Origin: Paenibacillus sp. sptzw28
GTDB lineage: Bacteria > Bacillota > Bacilli > Paenibacillales > Paenibacillaceae
DNA length: 64,000 nt
Direction: 5' to 3'
Assembly (NCBI RefSeq): GCF_019550795.1
Contig: NZ_CP080545.1
Coordinates: 1,879,501 to 1,943,500, forward strand
Shown: positions 50,230-58,331 of the stretch, piece by piece
How the letters are laid out: every line of letters starts with the position of its first letter
Position numbering within the stretch: position 1 is the first letter of the stretch
The notes under the pieces: generated by a model
Told to the model about the DNA's origin: nothing
Seen by the model: only the letters and a program-made list of their open reading frames with translations
Database searches by the model: none
Translations under genes and position numbers: made by a program

Positions 50230-51303
50230 CTATTTAAAAAACAAAAAGTTCGTCGCCAGTGCCCGAAGAGCGCCATCCGACGGATGGTTAATGACACGGC
50301 CGTTAAAGATGAGCGAGGAAGATCCCCCTCCGTCCAGGTTATAGCCGTCCACAGCGCCGAATCTGGAGAGCAGTATTTGCATCTCCTCCAGCGTCGCTCC
50401 CGAGCTGCCGCTTTCGTTATACCCGTCGATGACGAGAAACAGCAGTTGATTGTCCTTGTAGTTTGCAATTACCGTTCTTGGAGCTCGCAGCGGACTTGAC
50501 TGCCATTTGGCCGGAATGGGCTGCGTTACGCCGTTTTTAAGCAGTACCGGGACGAAGGATGCGCCGAATTTCGGTTTTTGACTGTCCAGCTGAGCTCTAT
50601 CCTGATATTTGCCGCCGATCAGCTTCATGCTCTCATTGAGTCCGACAAAGAACAGGTCCTTATAGGTCGGCTCGAAGCCGCTCAAATATTTGCCGTCTAT
50701 TACAGTTGTGCTGAGCGGGTACCGCTTTCCCCGGTCGTCCGAGAAGCCGCCGGCGTTAACGCCGGCAATGGCATTGTAACGCTTCACGGCGGCAAGCGTC
50801 GTCTCAGCGCCGCCGAATTTATCTTTGCCCAGCACCATCTTCATTGCGTTGTCGGTCTTCAGCTTGACTTTAAGCGCATAGCCGCTGAAGTTCTCTGCAT
50901 GAACGGCGAACAGCTGCGCCCGCAAGTTATCGGACTGTATGCTTTGAAGAGGGGTCCCGATTTTCCGGGTAATTCTGGCATCATATATTTTTTCCGGCCT
51001 GTCCGCCTGAGCGGAAGCAGTCCTTACTATCGCACTCATTGTCTCGTTCGTTGCATGATAAAGCTCGACCGTCCGTTTGATGGACTTGGCTGTGCCAATA
51101 GCCGTATGTTTTGCATGATCAAGCCCCGTAAGCAGATTCTTCGTCGCGGCAGGAATAACCGGAAGGCTTACGGTTTTTGCCGGAAAAGCTTCTTGAGGCA
51201 GCGTGAAAGTCATGTTCGATACCAACAAGTAAATCATCAGACCGATAAAAGGAGCACAGGTTAGCATACATAAACGGTTGACCTGTTTGACCGTGATCAT
51301 CAT
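50230..51303 (-). CDS. Phosphodiester glycosidase (NAGPA-domain) membrane protein
   Basis: A 357-residue protein with one N-terminal membrane helix ('MLTCAPFIGLMIYLLVSNMT') and an extracytoplasmic NAGPA/phosphodiester glycosidase domain. 'YNAIAGVNAGGFSDDRGKRY', 'LLFLVIDGYNESGSSGATLE' and 'FGAVDGYNLDGGGSSSLIFN' are the conserved blocks (the Gly-rich catalytic loop is last). Such proteins act on cell-wall or exopolysaccharide phosphodiesters and are often annotated as exopolysaccharide biosynthesis proteins. It overlaps the upstream coiled-coil gene by ATGA, so the pair is translationally coupled. Confidence 0.88.
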   Translation of the reverse strand: MMITVKQVNRLCMLTCAPFIGLMIYLLVSNMTFTLPQEAFPAKTVSLPVIPAATKNLLTGLDHAKHTAIGTAKSIKRTVELYHATNETMSAIVRTASAQADRPEKIYDARITRKIGTPLQSIQSDNLRAQLFAVHAENFSGYALKVKLKTDNAMKMVLGKDKFGGAETTLAAVKRYNAIAGVNAGGFSDDRGKRYPLSTTVIDGKYLSGFEPTYKDLFFVGLNESMKLIGGKYQDRAQLDSQKPKFGASFVPVLLKNGVTQPIPAKWQSSPLRAPRTVIANYKDNQLLFLVIDGYNESGSSGATLEEMQILLSRFGAVDGYNLDGGGSSSLIFNGRVINHPSDGALRALATNFLFFK

Positions 51304-51722
51304 TTGAGCACATCCAGGTCTTTTTGCAGCTCGTTCAGCTTCTTCTGTACATCGCTTATTTGGGTATACAGCTTATTGCTGTTGTCAGTCTTGCTGCTCG
51401 CGTTATCCTTGGAGAATTCCAGCAGCTCGTTAAGCGCGTCCACTTTACCCTGAACCTTCGATATTTCACTCGAGAAATTCGTCTCCAGTTTTTTTAGCTG
51501 CGCTTCGTAATCGGTTTGCATCGCTGCGATTTGCTGCGCGGTTTGGTGCCCGATCTCGACTGTCAGCTTCTGCTTGATCTTGCCCGTATACCAAATCGTG
51601 CCCAGCAGGCCTGCGGCAATCAGTAGTACCCAAACGGCAAGGAACAAGGGGACGGACGACCTGTTTTTTCGCGGTCGCGGCTCATAGTCGCTTTGTGTCG
51701 ACGTCTGGATGTCAGTATTCAT
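51300..51722 (-). CDS. Membrane-anchored coiled-coil protein
   Basis: A 140-residue protein with a short polar and basic N-terminus, one transmembrane helix ('LFLAVWVLLIAAGLLGTIWY', about 26-45), then a predicted coiled coil to the C-terminus ('AMQTDYEAQLKKLETNFSSE' and onward). Topology suggests the coiled coil is outside. Its coupling to the phosphodiester glycosidase (ATGA) suggests it spaces or tethers that enzyme in the wall. No family recognised. Confidence 0.75.
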   Translation of the reverse strand: MNTDIQTSTQSDYEPRPRKNRSSVPLFLAVWVLLIAAGLLGTIWYTGKIKQKLTVEIGHQTAQQIAAMQTDYEAQLKKLETNFSSEISKVQGKVDALNELLEFSKDNASSKTDNSNKLYTQISDVQKKLNELQKDLDVLK

Positions 51723-52204
51723 TTTTCAATCAATCTCCTCTTAATTTTCTTCAATTATAGAGACGCAGTCTCTGGGAAAAAGTTTCAGTTTACTTTTGGC
51801 TGAATCTATATTTTAACATAAAAAAAGAAGGAAGGCAGGCCGATAGAGTCGAACTTTAGAACGAACTTTATAAAAAGATAGATCTATGATAACCTTATAG
51901 AAACGTGTATCATAGAGGGTTATCCGTGATACAAACAGATGAGTAAAAAGGACCGGACAGATTTCATTCAAGCATAAGCCGAGCAGGACATAAATTTCAT
52001 TGAGCGAATTATAGGGTCTGCCGATATGAAAATAATGGATTGAGGAAATCGAACCGGATTATGCTAAACTTGTATTTTATAGGAGAAACTTCTCACAACG
52101 GTTTGATCGAGCTTATCCTATCCCATCCCATCATCGGCAGCTGTGCAGGAAGATAGAACAATGCGTGGAGATGCCGGTAGTAAACAAAGTACGGTGATTA
52201 ATCT
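51723..52204. other. Long non-coding region upstream of the Sda-PAS kinase
   Basis: About 480 bases with no supported gene. It holds two interlocked inverted repeats (51888-51933). The rest is AT-rich. Several -10-like sequences occur near 52055-52080, but none has a convincing -35. Length and structure suggest complex control of the kinase gene. Confidence 0.45.
51888..51933 (+). promoter_or_regulatory. Interlocked inverted repeats (switch-like or operator)
   Basis: GATAACC (51888-51894) pairs with GGTTATC (51918-51924); TGTATCA (51906-51912) pairs with TGATACA (51927-51933). The arms alternate, so both stems cannot form as simple hairpins at once. Either alternative RNA structures or overlapping DNA-binding sites. 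Confidence 0.45.
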
Positions 52205-53392
52205 ATGCTCCAGAAAGTCAGCGACGATGAGATACTTGACATTTACCTTAAAAGCATTGAAGGTGATACCGATCGGGATTTCCTGCTTATACTGGAAGTT
52301 GAATTAAAGCGGAGGAAGTTGCTAGAAAGGGCGAATCGGGAGTGGAAACCATTGAAAAGTTTCGGTAATTCGGAGTTGGATTTTTCCCAATTAGTAAAAT
52401 ACTCGCTCGATACCATTTTCGTACTTCAAGATTGCAAGGTGATTTATGTCAACCAGGCCGCATTTGACCTGCTTGGCCTAAAATATCCCGATCAGATTAT
52501 CGGCGTAGAATTCGATCGTTTTTTACATCCTGTTTTCCACGATATCTTCCGCGAACGGCTCGAAAGAGTCGGCAGAGGGGAAGTGACCGAGCTGATGGAG
52601 CAAAAAATGATCAAATCCGACGGTGAGATGATTGATGTTGAAGTGATGGCGGCCCCCTACATTGTAGACCATCAGACTCTCGCTCAAATCAGGGTTCGTG
52701 ACATTACGATACGAAAAAATACGGAGAGCAGAATTTATAACCTGGAGAAATTATCATCGATCGGTCAGATGGCAGCCGGCATAGCGCATGAGGTGAGAAA
52801 CCCGTTAACTACGGTGAAGGGGTTCTTCCAATTGCTGCAGAAGGAATTGAACCATTCTTACTTTCCGATCATCGTCGATGAATTGGATAACGCCATTAAG
52901 ACCTTAAACAATTTACTTCAGGTAGCTAAACCGGATTTCGACAATGAAGCGAACGTATCGATCAATCTATGCTCTGAGCTTGATTCGTTAATTTTTCTTT
53001 TCCAGGAAAAGCTTTACAACGTGACGGTGACCAAGATATTCCGGGACAGCGACCGGGAAGTTGTAGGAAAGAAGAACTTGATTTTAAAGGCTTTTTTCAA
53101 TCTCATTAAGAACGCGGTCGAAGCAATCGAGGGAAAAGGTGAAATCATAGTCGAACATTTCTACAAGAACGGCAGAATTCACGTCAAGATTCACGATACG
53201 GGCATGGGCATTCCGAAAGAGCAAATAAGAATTCTTGGAACTCCTTTCTTCTCCACCAAGACCGACGGTACCGGAATGGGTCTGACGCAGGTGTTTACTA
53301 CGATCCATGAACATGGCGGTCATGTCCACGTTGAAAGCGAACTAAGAAAAGGAACAATATTTTATGTTGAACTTCCCTGCAAGTCAGTATAA
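52205..53392 (+). CDS. Cytosolic PAS histidine kinase with N-terminal Sda-like antikinase domain
   Basis: A 395-residue soluble kinase of the KinA/KinE-like sporulation type. Residues 4-40 ('KVSDDEILDIYLKSIEG', 'DRDFLLILEVELKRRKL') align with the entire conserved part of Sda, the small protein that blocks sporulation kinases: SD, L, Y-K, E, RDF, E, KRR-L are shared. A PAS domain follows (about 58-170), then HisKA with His195 in 'AAGIAHEVRNPLTTVKG', N box Asn303 ('NLIKNAVEAI'), G1 'DTGMGIP' and G2 'GTGMGL'. No transmembrane segment and no receiver domain. It probably phosphorylates Spo0F. The fused antikinase is unusual. ATG 52205 has a weak GGTGAT ribosome binding site. Confidence 0.85.
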   Translation: MLQKVSDDEILDIYLKSIEGDTDRDFLLILEVELKRRKLLERANREWKPLKSFGNSELDFSQLVKYSLDTIFVLQDCKVIYVNQAAFDLLGLKYPDQIIGVEFDRFLHPVFHDIFRERLERVGRGEVTELMEQKMIKSDGEMIDVEVMAAPYIVDHQTLAQIRVRDITIRKNTESRIYNLEKLSSIGQMAAGIAHEVRNPLTTVKGFFQLLQKELNHSYFPIIVDELDNAIKTLNNLLQVAKPDFDNEANVSINLCSELDSLIFLFQEKLYNVTVTKIFRDSDREVVGKKNLILKAFFNLIKNAVEAIEGKGEIIVEHFYKNGRIHVKIHDTGMGIPKEQIRILGTPFFSTKTDGTGMGLTQVFTTIHEHGGHVHVESELRKGTIFYVELPCKSV

Positions 53393-53433
53393 AGAAAGTT
53401 AAAGCTGCTGCATCTACATAGGATAGAAAATTC

Positions 53434-53466
53434 CCCCCCTACGGCGTGAGCCGGCAGGGGGTTTTC
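53434..53466 (+). terminator. Terminator after the Sda-PAS kinase gene
   Basis: CCCCCT (53435-53440) pairs with AGGGGG (53456-53461), with an inner GGC/GCC pair, then TTTTCGTTT. Confidence 0.8.
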
Positions 53467-53514
53467 GTTTGCCTCCCAATTTCCGGTATAATGGTTCTCA
53501 TGAGGTGAATTGTG

Positions 53515-54279
53515 ATGGAACAGGTACTTGAAGTTGTTCAATTGACAGGCGGCTACAGTCCGCGCAAGCCTGTGCTCCACGGCTTGTCTTTCGAGGTTCG
53601 CGCCGGCGAAATGGTTGGCTTGATCGGACTTAACGGCGCAGGAAAAAGCACTGCGATCAAACATATTCTCGGGCTGATGCAGCCGCATCAAGGCGAGGTC
53701 CGAATACAAGGCTTGACACTGGAGCAGCATCCGGAGCAGTATCGCGGCGCTCTGGCCTATGTGCCGGAAACGCCGCTGCTCTTCGACGAGCTCACGGTTG
53801 AGGAGCATCTGCGGCTGACCGGTATGGCCTATGGGGTTGAGGAGCCGAGCTATGAAGAGAGAAGCGCACGGTTGATGGAGGAGTTCTATATGACGGGCAA
53901 ACGCGGTTCGTTCGCGGCGCACTTGTCCAAGGGAATGCGGCAGAAGGTAATGATCATGAACGCGCTCCTGGCCAGGCCTGCGCTGTATGTTATCGATGAA
54001 CCGTTTCTCGGTCTTGATCCGCTTGGGATCCGTTCGCTGCTGGATAAGCTGGTGGAGGTTACAAAGGAGGGTTCGGCCGTATTCATGAGCTCGCATATTC
54101 TCTCCACAGTGGAATCATACTGCCATCGTTTCATCGTCCTGCATCAAGGAGTCATAATCGCGCAGGGTACGCTGGAGGATGTATGTGCGGCTGCAGGTCT
54201 GCGGAGCGGGAGCGGCTCACTTGAGGAGGCTTTCTACCGGCTTGTAACGGATGGGGGATCAAATGGACCGGTCGGTTAG
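53515..54279 (+). CDS. ecsA: ABC transporter ATP-binding protein EcsA
   Basis: The ATPase of the Ecs exporter, needed in B. subtilis for secretion, regulated proteolysis, competence and sporulation. 254 residues: 'GLIGLNGAGKSTAIKHILGL' (Walker A), 'HLSKGMRQKVMIMNALLA' (signature) and 'ALYVIDEPFLGLDPLG' (Walker B) closely follow EcsA, as does 'YVPETPLLFDELTVEEHLRL'. I start at ATG 53515, with GAGGTG seven bases upstream. It overlaps ecsB by 17 bases. Confidence 0.93.
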   Translation: MEQVLEVVQLTGGYSPRKPVLHGLSFEVRAGEMVGLIGLNGAGKSTAIKHILGLMQPHQGEVRIQGLTLEQHPEQYRGALAYVPETPLLFDELTVEEHLRLTGMAYGVEEPSYEERSARLMEEFYMTGKRGSFAAHLSKGMRQKVMIMNALLARPALYVIDEPFLGLDPLGIRSLLDKLVEVTKEGSAVFMSSHILSTVESYCHRFIVLHQGVIIAQGTLEDVCAAAGLRSGSGSLEEAFYRLVTDGGSNGPVG

Positions 54280-55507
54280 GTCGCTCTGGAGCTCGCGGGC
54301 CGGCGCCTTCTGGCGGGAATCGATGCCCTACCTCCGTTATATGGCTCAGAGCGGCGTTCCCGGCGTAACAATCATGCTGCTGCTCGCAGGCGCGGCGGGA
54401 TATATATGGCTGCTGCAGCATATGCCTGCGGCATTTCCTTTTACGCTTACCGGCACAGCTGCGCTGACGCCGGTCGTCTGCTGGAGCCCGCTAAGGACAT
54501 GGCTGCGTGAGGCTGACGTCGTCTTTCTTGTGCCCCGAGAGGCGGAAATGAATGCGTATCTGCGACGGTCGTTTCTCTATAACGGCATCGCGGGTGTGAT
54601 TGCGGCGGCAGTCGTGTGTTTGATTTTCATTCCGCTGTATCTGCATGGCCCAGGGCAGTTGGCCGCGCCGCTGCTTCTTGCTGCGGCAGTTCTGCTCAAG
54701 CTGCTTAACAGCGCCGCTGCCTGGCGGGAGAGGCAGCTTGCATGGCGCGGAATGCGGCGCGGCGTCCGCATGCTGCGATGGGCGGTCACTGCCGTTGGAA
54801 TCGCCGCGCTGCTGCAAACAGCGCCATGGCGGGCGGCACTATACCTTATCGCGGCTGCCGGGTTGTTGGCGCTGCTCTACAGACGCCTGCAGCGTTATCC
54901 GCTGCCGTGGCTGACGCTAATCGCAGAAGAAGCGCGGACGCGGCGGAGATACTCGGTATTCTTCAGCGCCTTCATCGATGTGCCGGCGGAGAGTTCTCAG
55001 GTGGCTCCTCGCAGGTACGCGTCTTGGCTGGCTGCGCGAATCCGTTATGGCAAACCGAACGCATTTGTTTATTTGTATGCGTACACGCTGATTAGGACGG
55101 AGCTTGGCGGTATTCTGCTTCGGTTGACCGTCTTCGGCATTATCGCGGGCTGGCTTTCGGCGTATTCCGCATTGTGGTCGGGCTGGGGCGCTGCGGGCGT
55201 ATGCCTGCTGTTCGTCTGGTTTCTCGGGATACAGCTCGGTTCGCTGGCGCAGTCGCACCGTCACTCCGTGTGGCGGCATGTATATCCGCTGCCGGACAGC
55301 TCGCGTCTTGCGGCGCTGATCCGGATCGACCGCGCCGCTTCGCTGATTTGCGGCGCCGCGCTCTGGCTGCCGCATGCGCTGCTGCTCCCGGGCCGGGGCG
55401 CAGCAGCCCCGGCGGCAGCCGCAGCCGCTCTTATCGCCTGCTATGTGCTGGCGATAAGGCCGGGCCGGCTGAAGCGCAGCTACCGGAAAGCTTTAGAAGA
55501 GGATTAG
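54263..55507 (+). CDS. ecsB: ABC transporter permease EcsB
   Basis: Membrane partner of EcsA, 414 residues from ATG 54263, with about ten hydrophobic segments beginning 'VTIMLLLAGAAGYIWLLQHM'. 'VFLVPREAEMNAYLRRSFLY' is the EcsB-type conserved loop. GGGGGAT lies upstream of ATG 54263, inside the ecsA coding end, so the subunits are coupled. The gene is notably rich in GC and Ala codons in its second half. It exports an unknown substrate, probably linked to peptide or lipid handling at the membrane. Confidence 0.9.
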   Translation: MDRSVRSLWSSRAGAFWRESMPYLRYMAQSGVPGVTIMLLLAGAAGYIWLLQHMPAAFPFTLTGTAALTPVVCWSPLRTWLREADVVFLVPREAEMNAYLRRSFLYNGIAGVIAAAVVCLIFIPLYLHGPGQLAAPLLLAAAVLLKLLNSAAAWRERQLAWRGMRRGVRMLRWAVTAVGIAALLQTAPWRAALYLIAAAGLLALLYRRLQRYPLPWLTLIAEEARTRRRYSVFFSAFIDVPAESSQVAPRRYASWLAARIRYGKPNAFVYLYAYTLIRTELGGILLRLTVFGIIAGWLSAYSALWSGWGAAGVCLLFVWFLGIQLGSLAQSHRHSVWRHVYPLPDSSRLAALIRIDRAASLICGAALWLPHALLLPGRGAAAPAAAAAALIACYVLAIRPGRLKRSYRKALEED

Positions 55508-55645
55508 CCGCTTCGAATGGACAGCCGCCGTACACCCGGTGAGATTTTCACATACTTTTTCCACAATTTTGTCCGGTTTGTCCTACATACTCCGCTTACA
55601 CTGAACTATGCAGTACAATTTCAATCAGTGAAGGAGAAATGGACA

Positions 55646-56167
55646 ATGAAGAAGAGGTTAAAGGTTGCGGCGATTATGATCGGCCTCATGATGTTCGCAG
55701 GTGTAGGCAGCGCTTATGCCGACAATGCACCGGCAAACCCCGCAGCTAGCGGGAGCGGAGTGGTGTCCAAGCATGAGAATAAGCTTGAAGCGATGAAGGA
55801 GTTCCAGACCCAGCTTCATCAAATCGATAATTTAAAGGTAGATCAGCTTGGGCTCAAGTCGCAAATCGTTAATAAGCAGGACAATTTGATTGATTTGACC
55901 ATTGCGGCTAAAGAAAATGGCAACAAAGACGCTATCAAACAGGCTGCCGGGCTTCGTAAACAAATTAAGCCGATCAACGCAGAGATAAAGTCGCTGCATA
56001 AGAGCATAAAAAACCAACTGAAGTCGTTCCGCAAGGCCGAGAAAAAAGGTAAGTTCGAGCAAGCTAAAAGTCATATTAACAGCGCAATCGAAAAGTATGG
56101 CCAGCTTAATGCCAAGCTTGGACAGAAGAACGAACTGCTGGGCCAAATGATCACCGCTCTAAGCTAA
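55646..56167 (+). CDS. Secreted coiled-coil protein of unknown function
   Basis: A 173-residue protein with a clear Sec signal: Lys-Lys-Arg, hydrophobic 'VAAIMIGLMMFAGVGS', and cleavage after 'AYA'. The mature part is almost entirely helical, highly charged coiled coil ('EIKSLHKSIKNQLKSFRKAE' and similar), with heptad-like Leu/Ile spacing and no cysteines. ATG 55646 follows AAGGAG. It has its own terminator. Likely a cell-wall or extracellular structural or scavenging helix protein; no family recognised. Confidence 0.75.
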   Translation: MKKRLKVAAIMIGLMMFAGVGSAYADNAPANPAASGSGVVSKHENKLEAMKEFQTQLHQIDNLKVDQLGLKSQIVNKQDNLIDLTIAAKENGNKDAIKQAAGLRKQIKPINAEIKSLHKSIKNQLKSFRKAEKKGKFEQAKSHINSAIEKYGQLNAKLGQKNELLGQMITALS

Positions 56168-56182
56168 TACGGAATGTGAAAG

Positions 56183-56209
56183 CAAGGACAGGGCAGCCTG
56201 TCCTTTTTT
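56183..56209 (+). terminator. Terminator after the secreted coiled-coil gene
   Basis: AAGGACAGG (56183-56191), loop GCAG, CCTGTCCTT (56196-56204), then a run of T. Confidence 0.9.
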
Positions 56210-56278
56210 TCGTACAGAAAACATCAATTTTGAGCTATACTTTTCTTATCTGATTGAGGGAAGAACAGGGATTCCCTT

Positions 56279-56980
56279 ATGAACAAAACACAGAGGGTGG
56301 AGCCGGTGAAGCATATTTTTGTTGTCGATGACGAGAAAAGCATCAGGGATATTCTGAAAAAGTATATCGAAAACGAGGGTGATAAGGTCACGTTATTTGA
56401 CAACGGCAGCAGCGTACTCGCGGAAATCACCCGTATGAAGCCGGACCTGCTGGTCCTTGATATTATGATGCCGGGGGTAGGCGGTATGGAATTATGCAAG
56501 CAGATTCGCAAAACGAGCGATGTTCCGATCATCTTCGTCAGTGCCAAAGGCGAAGAGCTGGACCGGGTGCTGGGACTGGAGCTCGGAGCGGACGACTATC
56601 TGACCAAGCCGTTTAGCCCGCGGGAGCTGGTGGTCCGGATTAAAAATATTTTCAAAAGGCTGGATAAAGGTTATTCCGCCTCGGCGCTTGTCAAACTTCA
56701 GGACATTGAGCTGCACCCGGACAGGCGGCTTGTGCAGAAAGAGGGCCAGGAAATCAAGCTCACGTCAAGAGAGTTTGCGCTGTTTGAATTTCTTGCCGCT
56801 CACCGGAATTTGCCCTTTACACGGGATCAGCTCCTGCAGAAGGTTTGGGGCTACGACTATACCGGCGACGAGCGGTTAATCGACGATTTGGTCAAACGGA
56901 TCCGCAAGAAGCTGGCCGAGCATGATTCAGCGGTTCAAATCACAACGGTTTGGGGGTACGGCTACCGCCTTGACGCTTAA
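56279..56980 (+). CDS. OmpR-family response regulator
   Basis: A 233-residue two-domain regulator. Receiver: acidic pocket Asp17-Asp18 in 'IFVVDDEKS', phospho-acceptor Asp61 in 'LLVLDIMMPGVGG', Lys110 in 'DYLTKPFSPRELV'. The winged-helix DNA-binding domain ends with 'TTVWGYGYRLDA'. ATG 56279 is kept as start; an in-frame GTG at 56306 is possible but its GGAG lies only 3 bases away. The cognate kinase gene follows after 1 base. Confidence 0.92.
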   Translation: MNKTQRVEPVKHIFVVDDEKSIRDILKKYIENEGDKVTLFDNGSSVLAEITRMKPDLLVLDIMMPGVGGMELCKQIRKTSDVPIIFVSAKGEELDRVLGLELGADDYLTKPFSPRELVVRIKNIFKRLDKGYSASALVKLQDIELHPDRRLVQKEGQEIKLTSREFALFEFLAAHRNLPFTRDQLLQKVWGYDYTGDERLIDDLVKRIRKKLAEHDSAVQITTVWGYGYRLDA

Positions 56981-56981
56981 T

Positions 56982-58331
56982 ATGAGAATCGGCACCAAGC
57001 TGCAGCTTGGCAATCTGGCCCTTATAATTACGGTGCTTGCGATTACCGCGCTCTCGTTTCACGTCTTGTCCGGCCAGTATATGCTGAAGGAAGCCAGGTC
57101 GCAAATGAAGATCGATGCCGAAGCTTTCGCCAGATCGCTGAAAGGGCTAAAGTCTGATTCTGACCTAAGCGCAGCCCGGCGTATCATCAACCGGCACCAA
57201 CTAAGAATTCTAGGTCATGCGATTGACTCGAAGGTGATTGTTTTTGATAACGAGAACCGTATCCTGTATACTAACGTCGGCGCAGACGAAGTTCAGTCGA
57301 TTCAAAAGCTTGACCAGCAGGGCAACGCGGATTACCTGATTGAACGGCGATTAATTCGTTCGGAGGAAGGCGCAACCATTGGGCGCATTTTATTGGCGGT
57401 CCAGATCAAGGATGTAAACGATCTGAATCGTTTGCTTCGGAGAGCTCAGCTAGTCAGCGGTATAATTGGCGGAACGATAGCGCTTGGCATGGGCGCTTTG
57501 CTGGGCAGAAGCATAGCGCGGCCGATTCAGTCTTTGGCCGGGGGTATGCGGAGATTCTCGCCGCGTAAGGAGCTTCCGGAAATTGCCGTTCACAGCGGGG
57601 ACGAAATCGGAGAGCTGGCGGAATCGTTTATCGTGATGGCAGATAAGCTTAGGGCGAACGATAAGATGCAGACCGACTTCTTGCAGAATGCGTCCCATGA
57701 ATTGAAAACGCCGCTGATGGCCATTCAAGGAAACGCAGAGGCGATTAAAGACGGTATCGTCAGGGAGAGAGAGGCCGAGGAAAGCCTGGATGTCATCATA
57801 GCACAGTGCCAGCGGCTCAAGACGGTCGTTGACGAGTTGATCTATTTGACCCGGGTGGACCATCAGCCGGATGCGCTGCGCTTGGAGCCCGCTGCGATCG
57901 GGGAAATAATCGGTGAAGCGGCAGCCGGTGTTCGGGGATTGGCCGATCAGCAGGGGATTGCGATTATGGTGACGGGGGATCTAAATTCCGCAGGCGCTTT
58001 CGACCGCGAGAAGCTGAAGAGAGCTCTCATCAATATAATCGGCAATGGGATCCGTTATGCGAAGACGAAAGTAGTTGTGCAGGCTATTGCGAGAGCGGGA
58101 CAATTGGAAATCGTATGCGAGGACGATGGAAAGGGGTTATCGCCTGGAGAAGAGGAACGGATCTTCGACCGGTTCTATAAAGGAGAATACGGCGGTACGG
58201 GGATCGGGCTGGCGATTACCAAAGCGATCGTTGAGGCCCACGGCGGTTCGATTGCCGCCGACTCGGCGAATCCTGGGGTGGGAGCGGTCATACGTATCGT
58301 TTTACCGGCTGCTCAAGAGGTGAGGAAATGA
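56982..58331 (+). CDS. Membrane sensor histidine kinase
   Basis: A 449-residue sensor: TM1 (about 9-30), an extracellular domain of about 125 residues, TM2 ('LVSGIIGGTIALGMGALLG', about 157-175), a HAMP linker, then the kinase core with His239 in 'NASHELKTPLMAIQG', N box 'NIIGNGIRYA', G1 'DDGKGLSPGEEERIFDRFYK' and G2 'GGTGIGLAI'. No clear ribosome binding site is seen at ATG 56982, which lies 1 base after the regulator's stop, so translation is probably coupled. The signal is unknown. It overlaps the downstream acetyltransferase gene by ATGA. Confidence 0.92.
   Translation: MRIGTKLQLGNLALIITVLAITALSFHVLSGQYMLKEARSQMKIDAEAFARSLKGLKSDSDLSAARRIINRHQLRILGHAIDSKVIVFDNENRILYTNVGADEVQSIQKLDQQGNADYLIERRLIRSEEGATIGRILLAVQIKDVNDLNRLLRRAQLVSGIIGGTIALGMGALLGRSIARPIQSLAGGMRRFSPRKELPEIAVHSGDEIGELAESFIVMADKLRANDKMQTDFLQNASHELKTPLMAIQGNAEAIKDGIVREREAEESLDVIIAQCQRLKTVVDELIYLTRVDHQPDALRLEPAAIGEIIGEAAAGVRGLADQQGIAIMVTGDLNSAGAFDREKLKRALINIIGNGIRYAKTKVVVQAIARAGQLEIVCEDDGKGLSPGEEERIFDRFYKGEYGGTGIGLAITKAIVEAHGGSIAADSANPGVGAVIRIVLPAAQEVRK

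Noticed and set aside
51918..51928. TTATCCGTG as a possible DnaA box upstream of the Sda-like kinase, by analogy with DnaA control of sda in B. subtilis.
   Set aside because: Only the first six bases match TTATCCACA, and a second candidate near 52113 (TTATCCTAT) is no better. Too weak to claim.
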